Source: Nocardioides sp. IC4_145 (GTDB lineage Bacteria; Actinomycetota; Actinomycetes; Propionibacteriales; Nocardioidaceae). Taken from it: a DNA stretch of 57,694 bases. The notes beneath the pieces are model-generated. The model saw only the letters and a program-made list of their open reading frames with translations. It was not told the DNA's origin and did no database searches. Within the stretch, counting starts at the first letter, position 1. Every line of letters begins with the position of its first letter. Position numbers and translations under genes: made by a program. Shown here in pieces: positions 24,735-33,759 of this stretch. The DNA is taken from the NCBI RefSeq assembly GCF_011250565.1, contig NZ_JAANMS010000030.1, forward strand, positions 1 through 57,694, written 5' to 3'.

Positions 24735-25685
24735 GTGCGGATCGAACAGCTCGAGTACCTCGCCGCCGTCACCCAGCACGGCTCCCTGCGCCGCGCCAGC
24801 GAGCAGCTGCACATCTCCCAGCCGGCACTGTCGGAGGCGGTGACCAAGCTGGAGCGCGAGCTCGGCGTGACGCTCCTCGACCGGCGCCGCTCCGGCGCCC
24901 GGATCAGTCGTCAGGGCCGCGACCTGCTGCAGAACATGGTCGACGTGCTCGACGCGGTCGACCGGCTGCGACGGGCCGCCGGCGACCAGGCCACCGCGAC
25001 CCGGCTGCTGCGGGTCGGGACCGTGAACGCCGCGACGTCCACGCTGCTCGTGCCCGCGCTCCGGCTCCTCCAGGACCACCACGCCGGCGCGACCGTCGAG
25101 GTCGTCGACGCCCAGCAGGCCGAGATCCACCAGGGCCTCGCCGAGGGCTCGCTCGACCTCGGCCTCGTCAACGTCCTGGCCGGCGACGACGCCCCGCCCG
25201 ACCTGGTCGGCACCGCGCTCGTGCGCGGCCGACCCGTCGTGGTCCTGCCTGCCGATCACCCGCTGACCGCCCGCCCGGTGGTCACCGTCGACCAGCTGCG
25301 CGAGGAGCCGTTCGTCGCGATGCGGGCCGGCTACCTCATGCACCGCTTCGCGCACCGACTCTTCGGAGGCCGGCTGCCCGCCCGCTCCCACACGGCCGAT
25401 GGCGCGGAGATGGGCAAGCTGATGGTGGCCGAGGGCCTCGGCGTCACCGTGCTGCCGGACTACAGCGTCGTCGGCGACCCGCTCCAGCGCACCGGGCTCC
25501 TCGCCTGCCGGCCCCTCGCGGGCGACGAGACCGCGGTGACCCTGGTGCTGCGCCACCGCGAGGGCCAGCTGCCCGGCCGGGTGGTCGACCTGCGCGCCGC
25601 GCTCGTCGAGGTGGCCCGCGGCCGGCGTACCTCCCCGACCGCAGGTGGAACCGTCATGGAGGTCGTCCCGTCCCAGACGGCATGA
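24735..25685 (+). CDS. LysR-type transcriptional regulator of the sulfur cluster
   Basis: A 316-residue LysR regulator. The N-terminal helix-turn-helix reads MRIEQLEYLAAVTQHGSLRRASEQLHISQPALSEAVTKLERELG, followed by the linker helix and a periplasmic-binding-fold effector domain (GTVNAATSTLLVPALRLLQ; GLVNVLAGDDAPPDLVGTALVRGRPVVVLP). GTG 24735 is chosen for GGAGGAG four bases upstream. It is divergent from the SfnB-SsuD cluster and most likely activates it, as CysB/Cbl-like proteins do in other bacteria. Its stop overlaps the start of the next gene by 4 bp although that product seems unrelated. Confidence 0.9.
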   Translation: MRIEQLEYLAAVTQHGSLRRASEQLHISQPALSEAVTKLERELGVTLLDRRRSGARISRQGRDLLQNMVDVLDAVDRLRRAAGDQATATRLLRVGTVNAATSTLLVPALRLLQDHHAGATVEVVDAQQAEIHQGLAEGSLDLGLVNVLAGDDAPPDLVGTALVRGRPVVVLPADHPLTARPVVTVDQLREEPFVAMRAGYLMHRFAHRLFGGRLPARSHTADGAEMGKLMVAEGLGVTVLPDYSVVGDPLQRTGLLACRPLAGDETAVTLVLRHREGQLPGRVVDLRAALVEVARGRRTSPTAGGTVMEVVPSQTA

Positions 25686-26602
25686 CGCCCCGCACCCGCC
25701 TCGCTGCAGCCTCGCTCGTCGCCCTCGCGGCCCTCGGCTCCGCCTGCTCGACCGGCGCCTCCGACGGGGGTTCCTCTGCCGACACCTCCGCCGACACCTC
25801 CGCCGGCGGCTCGGTCGCGGACGCCCCGGCCGCGGAGTCGAGGCAGGACGCGCTCGCCTTCTCCGACGAGGCCGACGGGGCCGTGCCCATCACGGCCGCT
25901 TCGGTGGACACCGACCGCAAGGTCATCTCGACCGGCAACGTCGCGCTCCGCGCCGAGGACGTCGGCGAGGCCCGTGCGGAGGTGCAGGAGGTGGTCGACC
26001 GGTACGACGGCGAGGTCGCCGAGGAGAACACCGGCACCGACGACGACGGCGACGTCGCTCGGTCGCGGCTCGTCCTGCGCGTGCCGACGGCACGCTTCGA
26101 CGAGGCGGTCGAGTCGCTGACGGGGGTCGCCGACCTCGTCGACGCCAGCACCACCAGCGAGGACGTCACCACCAAGGTCCTCGACGTCGACATCCGCGTG
26201 CGCGTGCAGCGGCGCAGCATCCGCCGCATCGAGCTCCTCCTCGACCGGGCCGAGTCGATCCGCGACATCGTCGCCATCGAGGCGCAGCTCTCCCGCCGCC
26301 AGGCCGACCTCGCCTCCCTCGAGAAGCAGCAGGACCACCTCGCCGACCAGACCGCCCAGTCGACGATCACCGTCTCCATCGCCCGGACCCGCGAGGGGCA
26401 GGAGGCCGAGCCGGAGGCCGACGACGCCGGCTTCCTCACCGGCCTGGCCAGCGGCTGGGACGGTCTGGTCACCACCGCCGTCGCCGCCGCCACCGTCCTT
26501 GGCGCCGTCCTCCCCTTCGCCGCCGTCGCCCTCCTCCTCGGCCTTCCCGCCTGGGCGCTCCTCAGGCGGCTCCGCCGCCGCCCCGCCGTCCCGGCTGAGT
26601 GA
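25682..26602 (+). CDS. DUF4349 lipoprotein with C-terminal membrane anchor
   Basis: A 306-residue DUF4349 protein: signal with lipobox-like LAALGSAC (Cys near 22), a disordered acidic Ser/Thr spacer to residue 70, the DUF4349 domain (STGNVALRAEDVGEARAEVQEVVDRYDGEVAEEN; ARSRLVLRVPTARFDEAVESL; coiled coil RRIELLLDRAESIRDIVAIEAQLSRRQADLASLEKQQ), then a single membrane helix (VAAATVLGAVLPFAAVALLLGLPAW) and a basic tail RRLRRRP. So it is tethered at both ends to the outer face of the membrane. Function is unknown. Its ATG overlaps the LysR stop (ATGA) with no Shine-Dalgarno of its own. Confidence 0.82.
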   Translation: MTPRTRLAAASLVALAALGSACSTGASDGGSSADTSADTSAGGSVADAPAAESRQDALAFSDEADGAVPITAASVDTDRKVISTGNVALRAEDVGEARAEVQEVVDRYDGEVAEENTGTDDDGDVARSRLVLRVPTARFDEAVESLTGVADLVDASTTSEDVTTKVLDVDIRVRVQRRSIRRIELLLDRAESIRDIVAIEAQLSRRQADLASLEKQQDHLADQTAQSTITVSIARTREGQEAEPEADDAGFLTGLASGWDGLVTTAVAAATVLGAVLPFAAVALLLGLPAWALLRRLRRRPAVPAE

Positions 26603-26622
26603 ACGGGTCGGCCACGAACGCC

Positions 26623-26654
26623 GCGCGGCCCGGGCAGGGGTGCCCGGGCCGCGC
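26623..26654. terminator. Perfect 14-bp hairpin with GGGG loop
   Basis: GCGCGGCCCGGGCA (26623-26636) pairs perfectly with 26641-26654 around GGGG. It fills the 68-bp gap between the DUF4349 gene and the convergent large-repeat-protein gene, so it can stop transcription from both sides. No T-tract. Confidence 0.8.
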
Positions 26655-26670
26655 AGGTGGTGCGGGTGCG

Positions 26671-29600
26671 TCAGCCGGTCCGCGGGACGTCGCAGATGGC
26701 GTCCTTCAGACCGAGCGTCAGCGGGATGCCGAGCACCTCGACGGTGACGTCGAGGCGGGTGTCCCCGACGCAGCGCACCTCGCCGGTGCCGCCCGTGCCG
26801 TCGACGCCCACCGTCTGGCCGAACAGCTTGCGCGGCTTCAGGTGGGTGAGGGCGTCGTCGGCGAAGAACCCGTTCCCGGGCCGGAACAGCAGGCTCGCCG
26901 CGCCGAGGTCGGCGCCGACCGAGCCGCCGAGGACCGGGCGGACGCACCCCGCGTCCCCGCACTCACCACCGAACTCGGTGGTGTTGAGGTAGACGTCGCC
27001 GCCGTTGTCGGCGTCCAGCGTGCCCGTCAGCTCCAGGACCCGGACCCGCAGCCCGGAGGCGGACAGGCCACCAGAGGCGTCGGCGAGGTCCAGCGTCGTG
27101 TGCTCGCTGGCGGCGAACCGGACCGAGCCGAGACCCGGGTCGTCGATGCCGAGGCCCGGCAGGCACGCCTCGTCGCCGGCCATGCACACCGTGAGCTCAG
27201 CCGGCAGCGGTCCGCTGATCGACCCGGAGAGCCCGCCCATGTCGAACGCGAGGCTGTTGGTGGGCTCGTCGGCGGAGTAGCGCAACGACAGCGCGCCGCT
27301 GCCGTCGTCGACCAGCGCCAGCCGCATGTGCGGGACCAGGTGGTCGAGGGTGGCGCGGACGTCGTCGACCAGCACGCCCTGCTCGTCGCGCTCGGTGAGC
27401 GCCACGTCGAACACCTGACCAGCCACCGTGTCCAGCATGATCTCGGGCGCGACGCCGAGGCTTGCCGACACCGAGCGGAGCCCGCGGATCCGGGCGGCGA
27501 TCGCCGTGCCGTCCGGACGGTTCTCGACCGCGAGACCGTCGCCGTCACCGGCGAGGGCCAGCGGCTGGCCGTCGTGGGCCCGGAGGTCGACGAGCCCGAT
27601 CGGCCGTCCGCCGGTGTCGAAACCGACCGCGCCGGCCTCGTCCAGGCTGACCGACAGCAGGCCGGGGACGTCCTCCAGCCTCAGGTCGAGGTCGGTCGCC
27701 CCCTCGAGGAGGCCTTCGTCGTCGTGCGCCGCGACGGTCAAGAGGCCGATCGGCTCGGACCCCTCGACCCGGATCGCGCCCTGCGGGGACAGGGCGAGTG
27801 CGAGGGTGCGCGGAGCGTCGAGGATGCGGGCGTCGAGGACGAGGCCGTCCTGGTCGACCAGCGCGCGCAGCGGGGTGGGAGCCATGGTCAGGCCCAGGGA
27901 GATCTCGTCCTGCAGGGCGAGGTCCATGCCCTCGAAGCCGGGCAGCCGTAGCGCGACGGACTGCGTGTCGCCGTCCTGCAGGAGCCGCAGGTACGCCGGC
28001 TCGTCGAGCGTCGCCACCGGGCGGCCCGAGGCGTAGCCGGCCTCGAAGACGCCGATCGGTCCGCTCGCCGTCAGCTCACCCGCGCCCTCGGCGCCGAGGC
28101 CGAAGGAGACGACGGCCGGCACGTCGGTGAGGCCCAGGGAGATGTCGTCGACCGTGCGGCCGGCGTGGAGGTGCCGCGCGTGCAGGTGCACGGACTCCAG
28201 CCCGGACGGGCTCGAGAGGGAAGCCTGGAGGCCGTCGGTCTCACCGCCGGCCAGCTCGAGCGACAGGGAGCCCTGCACGCTGTCCAGGACGCCGTCCGCC
28301 AGGAAGACCTCGTCGCCGCCGCTGTCGTCGGCCAGGTGCAGGCCGACGACGGTCGGACGGTCGACGTCGAGCCGGGCGGCGATGTCCTCACCGCTCCCGC
28401 CGAGGCGCATGCCGATCCGGGCGCCGGTCGGCGCGCGGTCGAACGAGACGGCGAAGCGCTGCTCGGCCGGCTCCGCGGCTGCAGGGTCGGCCGCCGCGGG
28501 CACCACGGCACCCGTGACGCTGACGGGCGAAGCTCCGCGGCTGCGGAGGTCGAGCACCGCACCACCGTCTGCGAGCAGGACGTCGGCCCGGAACGCCTCG
28601 GGGGCGTCGCCCTCGCGCGCGTCGTACCCGAAGCGGTAGCGCTCGGTCCCGCCGGGCAGGTCGAGCAACGCCTGGATGCTCAACGGCAACGCGTCGGGCG
28701 CGCCGTCGAGGCGCGCGACCTCGAGCCGCGGGACGACCCGGGTCGGGTCGCCGCTCGTCACGGCGTCCGCGAGGCCGGTCAGGGTCACGTTCGCGAGCAC
28801 GTCGGCCGTGCCGTCCCCGGTGACGTCCAGCGGAGCGGGTGCGCCGATGAACCCGCCGAACTCGCGGTTGCGGCGGGTGCCGTCGGGCGCCTCGTAGCTG
28901 GCCCGCCACTCGAAGCGAGCCGCCTCGGTGGCCGCGCCGAGCGGGGAGCCGGCGCCCACCGTGCGCAGGATGCGGTCGAGCGTGCGGTCGACGGGGTCGC
29001 CCGCGGCGTCGACGCCCCGACCGAGCGCGCCGAGGAGGCGGTCGAGGACGGCGCGCAGCTGGGTGGTGTCGAGCAGGTGGAGGAGCCCCGACGCGACGAC
29101 GTCGGTGATCGCGCCGAGCGGCGTGCTCGGGCCGACGATGCCGGTCAGCGTGCCGAGCAGGTCCCCGAGCGACGTGCCGCCGCCGCCCGGCGCGGCGCTG
29201 CCGGGACCGAGCAGCCCGCCGAGCAGCCCGCCGATCGCACCGGTCACGTTGCCCACCACGCCGGACTGGTTCGGCGCCGGCGACGCGGCGTCCTCACCGA
29301 CGTAGAACGACACGGTGTCCGAGCTGGGCCCGTGGACGCCGTCGCCGGCGTAGGTCGCCGAGGCCGGGACCGTGCGGGAGGGGCCGGCCACGACCACCGT
29401 CCGCATCGCCCGACCGGTCGCGACGGTCGTCACCGGGGCGACGTCGTCGCCGAGGGCCAGGACGAGCGGCGCGCCGACGACCGGCTGGCCGTAGCGGTCG
29501 CTGTCCGGGGTCACGTCGACGACCTGGCCCTCGAGCACGGCTGTGCCGCCCGGCAGCGCGCGGGTCGCGCCGCGGTAGAGGGTCTGCGTCGGACGTGCGG

Positions 29601-30369
29601 TCAGCCGCGTGGTGGCCGAGCCAGAGAGCCCGGCGTACGACGAGTCGTCCTCGACCGCCGCGGCGACCGTGAGGGGGCCGGCCGGCAGGTCGGGGAGGTC
29701 GACCGTTGTCCGCCCGACGCCGTCAGCGCCGGTGTCGATGCTGACCTCGCCGGCGCCTGGGACCGTCACCGTGACGTGGCGGCCGCCCAGGGGCTGCCCG
29801 GTGACGCCGGTGCCCGACCGGGTGGTGCGGACCGTCACCGGCAGGTCCTCGCCGGTGACGACCGAGGACGGCAGCTCGATGGCCACGGCGGACTGGTTGC
29901 GCAGCGTGACGGTGATGTTCGACAGCTGCTGCTCGGCCTGGGCGGTGCAGCCCAGGTTCAGGAAGCCCGACTTCTTGCCGTCGCGGGCGTAGGTCTGGAT
30001 GCGGTACTGGCCCAGCGGGTTGCCGACGCTGTTCCAGGTCGTGGTCAGCGCTCCGGAGCCGGACTTCGACGCGGTGTGCACCTGGGCGCCGTCGGCGACC
30101 CGGGTGACCACGACCCGCGAGCCCACGCTGCTCGGCGGGCTCACACAGTCCTCGGTCGCTCCGCGCGCCTCGGTGATGGCGACCTGCCCGGAGACGACGG
30201 ATCCGTTCACGGGACCCGTGACGGCCGCCTGCGCGGGCGCACCGGCGAGCACCGCCGCCGGCAGCGCCAGGCTGGTCGCCAGCGCCGCGCCGAGCGCGCG
30301 GCGGCCGCGCCGGCTCCTCGGCTCGGGAGGTGGCGCCGTTGATCGGACGGACCTGCTGTGGGGGGACAT
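26671..30369 (-). CDS. Large exported beta-rich repeat protein, unknown
   Basis: A 1232-residue protein. Signal peptide to about residue 48 with twin arginines (SRRGRRALGAALATSLALPAAVLAGAPAQA|A). Residues about 60-400 look like bacterial Ig-like domains (GRHVTVTVPGAGEVSIDTGADGVGRTTVDLPDLPAG; ATYAGDGVHGPSSDTVSFYV). Gly-rich helical segment near 400-500 (VGNVTGAIGGLLGGLLGPGS). Later residues hold at least three related units with a PIG core (ASGPIGVFEAGY, GSEPIGLLTVAAH, GGRPIGLVDLRAHD), each followed by an alternating LxLxL strand. No C-terminal anchor or sorting motif is visible; it ends GIPLTLGLKDAICDVPRTG. AGGAGG five bases before the ATG at 30369 fixes the start. Not a recognised enzyme; probably secreted or surface-associated. 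Confidence 0.78.
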   Translation of the reverse strand: MSPHSRSVRSTAPPPEPRSRRGRRALGAALATSLALPAAVLAGAPAQAAVTGPVNGSVVSGQVAITEARGATEDCVSPPSSVGSRVVVTRVADGAQVHTASKSGSGALTTTWNSVGNPLGQYRIQTYARDGKKSGFLNLGCTAQAEQQLSNITVTLRNQSAVAIELPSSVVTGEDLPVTVRTTRSGTGVTGQPLGGRHVTVTVPGAGEVSIDTGADGVGRTTVDLPDLPAGPLTVAAAVEDDSSYAGLSGSATTRLTARPTQTLYRGATRALPGGTAVLEGQVVDVTPDSDRYGQPVVGAPLVLALGDDVAPVTTVATGRAMRTVVVAGPSRTVPASATYAGDGVHGPSSDTVSFYVGEDAASPAPNQSGVVGNVTGAIGGLLGGLLGPGSAAPGGGGTSLGDLLGTLTGIVGPSTPLGAITDVVASGLLHLLDTTQLRAVLDRLLGALGRGVDAAGDPVDRTLDRILRTVGAGSPLGAATEAARFEWRASYEAPDGTRRNREFGGFIGAPAPLDVTGDGTADVLANVTLTGLADAVTSGDPTRVVPRLEVARLDGAPDALPLSIQALLDLPGGTERYRFGYDAREGDAPEAFRADVLLADGGAVLDLRSRGASPVSVTGAVVPAAADPAAAEPAEQRFAVSFDRAPTGARIGMRLGGSGEDIAARLDVDRPTVVGLHLADDSGGDEVFLADGVLDSVQGSLSLELAGGETDGLQASLSSPSGLESVHLHARHLHAGRTVDDISLGLTDVPAVVSFGLGAEGAGELTASGPIGVFEAGYASGRPVATLDEPAYLRLLQDGDTQSVALRLPGFEGMDLALQDEISLGLTMAPTPLRALVDQDGLVLDARILDAPRTLALALSPQGAIRVEGSEPIGLLTVAAHDDEGLLEGATDLDLRLEDVPGLLSVSLDEAGAVGFDTGGRPIGLVDLRAHDGQPLALAGDGDGLAVENRPDGTAIAARIRGLRSVSASLGVAPEIMLDTVAGQVFDVALTERDEQGVLVDDVRATLDHLVPHMRLALVDDGSGALSLRYSADEPTNSLAFDMGGLSGSISGPLPAELTVCMAGDEACLPGLGIDDPGLGSVRFAASEHTTLDLADASGGLSASGLRVRVLELTGTLDADNGGDVYLNTTEFGGECGDAGCVRPVLGGSVGADLGAASLLFRPGNGFFADDALTHLKPRKLFGQTVGVDGTGGTGEVRCVGDTRLDVTVEVLGIPLTLGLKDAICDVPRTG

Positions 30370-30465
30370 GCAGCCTCCTGCTCGCGCCGCCCGCGGTCGG
30401 GCGGCCTCCGCACGCACGAACGCTGCAGACGTGGCCCGGGTCACGCCCTGCCCCGAGCGGGTCCC

Positions 30466-30483
30466 GGCCGGTGGTCACCGGCC
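30466..30483 (-). terminator. hemE terminator hairpin
   Basis: GGCCGGTG-GT-CACCGGCC, perfect 8-base arms, 13 bases after the hemE stop (minus strand reads toward lower positions). CCCCGCGGGG (30486-30495) directly abuts the stop. No T-tract. Confidence 0.6.
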
Positions 30484-30495
30484 CGCCCCGCGGGG

Positions 30496-31581
30496 TCAGC
30501 CCAGGGGGTAGGACTGCACGAACTCGGTGAGCCGCTCGAGCTGGGCGGGGTCGGTGGAGGGGATGACCCCGTGGCCGAGGTTGAAGATGTGGCCCTTCGC
30601 GGCGCGGCCCGCCTCGATGACCTGGGCGGCGCGGGCGGTCATGACGTCGGTCGGCGCGAAGACGAGGGTGGGGTCGAGGTTGCCCTGGACCCCGCGGTCG
30701 CCGACGAGGGGGAGCGCGGAGGCGAGCGGCGTACGCCAGTCGACGCCGACGACGTCCGCGCCGGCCTCCCCCATCAGCCCGAGCAGGTTCGAGGTGCCGA
30801 CCCCGAAGTGGATCCGCGGGACGCCGAGCTCGCCGGCGGCGGCGAGCACGCGGGTCGAGTGCGGCATGACGTGGGCGCGGTAGTCGTCGGGGGTGAGCGC
30901 GCCGGCCCACGAGTCGAACAGCTGCACGGCGGAGGCACCGGCCTCGACCTGGACGGCGAGGTACGCCGACGCGATGCCGGCGATCTTGCGCATGAGCGCG
31001 TCCCAGACCTCAGGGGCTCCGAACATCATCGCCTTGGTCTTGGCGTGCTCCTTCGAGGGACCGCCCTCGACGAGGTAGGAGGCGACGGTGAAGGGCGCCC
31101 CGGCGAACCCGATGAGCGGCGTCGCGCCGAGCTCCCCGACCAGGGAACGGACGGCCGCGGTGATGAACGGGACGTGCTCGGGGATGAGGTCGGGGATCGC
31201 GTCGACGTCGGCGAGGGTGCGCACGGGGTTCGCGACGACCGGCCCGATGCCGGGCTTGATGTCGAGGTCGACGCCGACGGCCTTGAGCGGCAGGACGATG
31301 TCGGAGAAGAAGATGGCCGCGTCGACGCCGTACCGCCGCACGGGCTGCATGGTGATCTCGGTGACGAGGTCGGCGTCCATGCAGGACTCGAGCATGCCGA
31401 TGCCCTCGCGGACGCGGAGGTACTCGGGGAGCGAACGGCCCGCCTGCCGCATGTACCAGACCGGCGTGTGCGGCACCGGCTCCCCGCGAGCGGCCTTGAG
31501 GAAGGCGCTGTCGGCGAGGCCGGGGTGGCGGCCAGGAGTGCCGTCGGACGTGCGGTCGGTGGTGCGGGCGGCGCTGCTCAC
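30496..31581 (-). CDS. hemE: Uroporphyrinogen decarboxylase
   Basis: A 361-residue HemE that removes four carboxyls from uroporphyrinogen III to give coproporphyrinogen III. The family signatures are intact: VWYMRQAGRSLPEYL (RQAGR substrate loop), VDAAIFFSDIVLPLKAVGVDL with the catalytic Asp, AGAPFTVASYLVEGGPSK, and the C-terminal FNLGHGVIPSTDP. The GTG at 31579-31581 (MSSAARTTDRTSD) lies nine bases after GGGAGG; a GTG six bases earlier is too close to that site. Divergent from the DUF3000 gene (69 bp). In many actinobacteria hemE, DUF3000, RNase D, hemG and hemQ stand together. Confidence 0.97.
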   Translation of the reverse strand: MSSAARTTDRTSDGTPGRHPGLADSAFLKAARGEPVPHTPVWYMRQAGRSLPEYLRVREGIGMLESCMDADLVTEITMQPVRRYGVDAAIFFSDIVLPLKAVGVDLDIKPGIGPVVANPVRTLADVDAIPDLIPEHVPFITAAVRSLVGELGATPLIGFAGAPFTVASYLVEGGPSKEHAKTKAMMFGAPEVWDALMRKIAGIASAYLAVQVEAGASAVQLFDSWAGALTPDDYRAHVMPHSTRVLAAAGELGVPRIHFGVGTSNLLGLMGEAGADVVGVDWRTPLASALPLVGDRGVQGNLDPTLVFAPTDVMTARAAQVIEAGRAAKGHIFNLGHGVIPSTDPAQLERLTEFVQSYPLG

Positions 31582-31638
31582 GGCCACAAGCCTCCCACCC
31601 GCCCGGCGTGTTCGCACATCGGTTCGAGCGCAGCGACC

Positions 31639-31644
31639 TACTGT
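31639..31644 (+). promoter_or_regulatory. -10 element of the DUF3000 leaderless promoter (TACTGT)
   Basis: TACTGT ends six bases before the ATG at 31651, so transcription would begin at the ATG. No convincing -35 hexamer at standard spacing. Confidence 0.5.
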
Positions 31645-31650
31645 GGGGGC

Positions 31651-32289
31651 ATGGTCGTGCGTCAGGAGACGCACCCGGGCACGGGTGCGTCGGTGAGCCC
31701 CGCGGAGTTCCGGGACGCCGTGGCGAGCATGCGCTCGGCGCGTCTGCGCCCGGAGGTCTTCTGCGAGGAGATGCCGGCGCCCCAGCGGATCGCGCCGTAC
31801 GCCGCCGCGCTGAGCGCCGACGTGACGGTCGACGGGGTGGACGTCGGCACCGGCCGGATCATCCTGCTCCACGACCCCGACGGCAACGACGCGTGGGACG
31901 GCACCTTCCGGTGCGTGGCCTACGCGCGCGCCGACATCGAGGTCGACATGGTCAGCGACCCGATGCTGGCGGAGGTCGGCTGGTCGTGGCTGACCGAGGC
32001 GCTCGACGCCCACGGAGCGACGTACTCGATGGTCTCGGGCACGGTCACGCGCGTGGCGACCGAGAGCTTCGGCGGCATGGCCGACGAGGGTGGCACCGCC
32101 CAGCTCGAGGTGCGCGCCTCGTGGACGCCGGGCACGCCGGACGGCTCCGTCCCGGGCGCGTCCCTGGACGTCGGACCGCACGTCGAGGCGTGGGGCGAGC
32201 TGCTGTGCACCGCGGTCGGGCTGCCGCCCGTGCCCGACGGCGTCAGCGTGATGCCGAGCCGCCGCGGGCAGCGCGGCCCGGGCCGGTGA
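31651..32289 (+). CDS. DUF3000 protein
   Basis: A 212-residue DUF3000 family protein, found in actinobacteria beside hemE and RNase D. Landmarks are FRDAVASMRSARLRPEVFCEEMPAPQRIAPYAAALSADV near the start and DPMLAEVGWSWLTEALDAHGATYSMVSGTVTRVATESFGGM. No catalytic motif is known, and it is soluble. Its TGA overlaps the GTG of the RNase D gene by 4 bp, so the two are co-translated, the only clue to its function being RNA metabolism or heme by location. Confidence 0.9.
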   Translation: MVVRQETHPGTGASVSPAEFRDAVASMRSARLRPEVFCEEMPAPQRIAPYAAALSADVTVDGVDVGTGRIILLHDPDGNDAWDGTFRCVAYARADIEVDMVSDPMLAEVGWSWLTEALDAHGATYSMVSGTVTRVATESFGGMADEGGTAQLEVRASWTPGTPDGSVPGASLDVGPHVEAWGELLCTAVGLPPVPDGVSVMPSRRGQRGPGR

Positions 32290-33629
32290 CGGTCGAGGGG
32301 CCCGAGCAGGCCACCGACCCGTCCCCTGCCGACGACAGCGCGCCCGAGGCGCGGCCCGACGATTCCGAGGCCCCCGAGGCACCGGAGGCACCCGGGGCAC
32401 CCGACGCCCCGCCGTCACCCCTGCTGACCCTGCGCGACGGCCTGCCGCCGGTGGTCGACACCGCCGAGGCGCTGGCCGAGGTCTGCGCCCGGATCGCCGC
32501 CGGCACCGGACCGGTCGCGATCGACGCCGAGCGGGCGTCGGGCTACCGGTACTCCAGCCGCGCCTACCTCGTGCAGCTGCGCCGGGAGGGCGCCGGCACC
32601 GCGCTGGTCGACCCGATCGCCTTCGACGACCTCGCCCCGCTGCAGGAGGCCCTCGAGGGGACCGAGTGGATCCTCCACGCGGCGACCCAGGACCTCCCCT
32701 GCCTGGCCGAGGTGGGCCTGACGCCGACCTCGCTGTTCGACACCGAGCTGGCCGGGCGGCTGCTGGGCTATCCGCGGGTGGGGCTGGCGACCCTCGTGGA
32801 GACGGTGCTCGGCTTCTCGATGAAGAAGGAGCACTCCGCGGTCGACTGGTCGACCCGCCCGCTGCCGGAGCCGTGGCTGGAGTACGCCGCGCTCGACGTC
32901 GAGGTGCTCGTCGAGCTGCGCGAGGCGATCGCCGCGGAGCTGGTGGCCCAGGGCAAGGACGAGTGGGCGCAGCAGGAGTTCGACCACCTGCGCAGCTTCG
33001 AGCAGCCGACGCGGGTCGACGCCTGGCGTCGTACGTCGGGTCTGCACCGCGTCCGCGGGCGCCGGGCGCTCGGCGCCGTCCGTGCCCTGTGGGAGCTGCG
33101 CGACTCGATCGCCGAGCAGCGTGACGTGACCCCGGGCCGGATCATCCCGGACGCCGCGATCATCGCCGCGGCCACCGCGATGCCGCTGGAGCGGTCCGCG
33201 CTGCTGTCGACGAAGGGCTTCCACGGCCGCGGCGCCGAGCGGTACGCCAACCGCTGGATCGCCGCCCTGCGCGAGGTCGCCGAGATGGACGAGGCCGACC
33301 TGCCCTCGCGCTCGCCGCGCGGTGACGGCCCGCCGCTGCCACGCGCCTGGGCCGAGAAGGACCCCGTCGCCGCCGACCGCCTCCAGCTGGCGCGCGAGGC
33401 CATGACCGCCCTCGCCGACGAGCACGGGCTGCCGGTGGAGAACCTGCTGACCCCCGACTACCTCCGCCGCACCCTGTGGACGCCACCGGCCACCCGCGAC
33501 CCCGGCGAGCTGCTCGACGCCGTGGCGGGCGCGCTCCAGGGGTACGGCGCCCGCTCGTGGCAGGTCGCCCTGGCCGCCCCCGTCCTCACCCGTGCCATCC
33601 TCGACGCCGACGCCCGCGCGGCCGGCTGA
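32286..33629 (+). CDS. rnd: Ribonuclease D (3'-5' exonuclease) with HRDC domain
   Basis: A 447-residue RNase D-like protein with an acidic, Glu/Ala/Pro-rich 40-residue tail at the N-terminus. The DEDD exonuclease core shows VAIDAERASGYRYS, ILHAATQDLPCLAEVGL, SLFDTELAGRLLGYPRVGLATLVETVLG and YAALDVEVLVELREAI. An HRDC domain follows (VRALWELRDSIAEQRDVTPGRIIPDAAIIAAATAMP) and then a second helical region. It trims the 3' ends of structured RNAs. The GTG at 32286 overlaps the DUF3000 stop. Confidence 0.92.
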   Translation: MTVEGPEQATDPSPADDSAPEARPDDSEAPEAPEAPGAPDAPPSPLLTLRDGLPPVVDTAEALAEVCARIAAGTGPVAIDAERASGYRYSSRAYLVQLRREGAGTALVDPIAFDDLAPLQEALEGTEWILHAATQDLPCLAEVGLTPTSLFDTELAGRLLGYPRVGLATLVETVLGFSMKKEHSAVDWSTRPLPEPWLEYAALDVEVLVELREAIAAELVAQGKDEWAQQEFDHLRSFEQPTRVDAWRRTSGLHRVRGRRALGAVRALWELRDSIAEQRDVTPGRIIPDAAIIAAATAMPLERSALLSTKGFHGRGAERYANRWIAALREVAEMDEADLPSRSPRGDGPPLPRAWAEKDPVAADRLQLAREAMTALADEHGLPVENLLTPDYLRRTLWTPPATRDPGELLDAVAGALQGYGARSWQVALAAPVLTRAILDADARAAG

Positions 33630-33759
33630 CCGCAGGGACGGCGCGGCGACAGCTTCATCGGCCCGCCGATGAAACTGTCGGTGGGCCGCTGAAGCTTCAT
33701 CGGCCCACCGTGAGGTTCGTCGGCCAGCCGATGAAGCTCACGACCCGATCGCCCGGGAC
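33630..33759. repeat. Alternating AGCTTCATCGGC repeats and hairpins in a convergent gap
   Basis: A 12-base word AGCTTCATCGGC occurs at 33651-33662 and 33693-33704, and its complement at 33727-33738 and (one base different) 33665-33676; a degenerate copy is near 33714. The first two form a hairpin with a 15-position stem (one mismatch) and a 2-base loop (33648-33679); the others form a 12-base stem around a 22-base loop. They lie between RNase D and the solute-binding-protein gene and probably end both transcripts. Confidence 0.75.
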
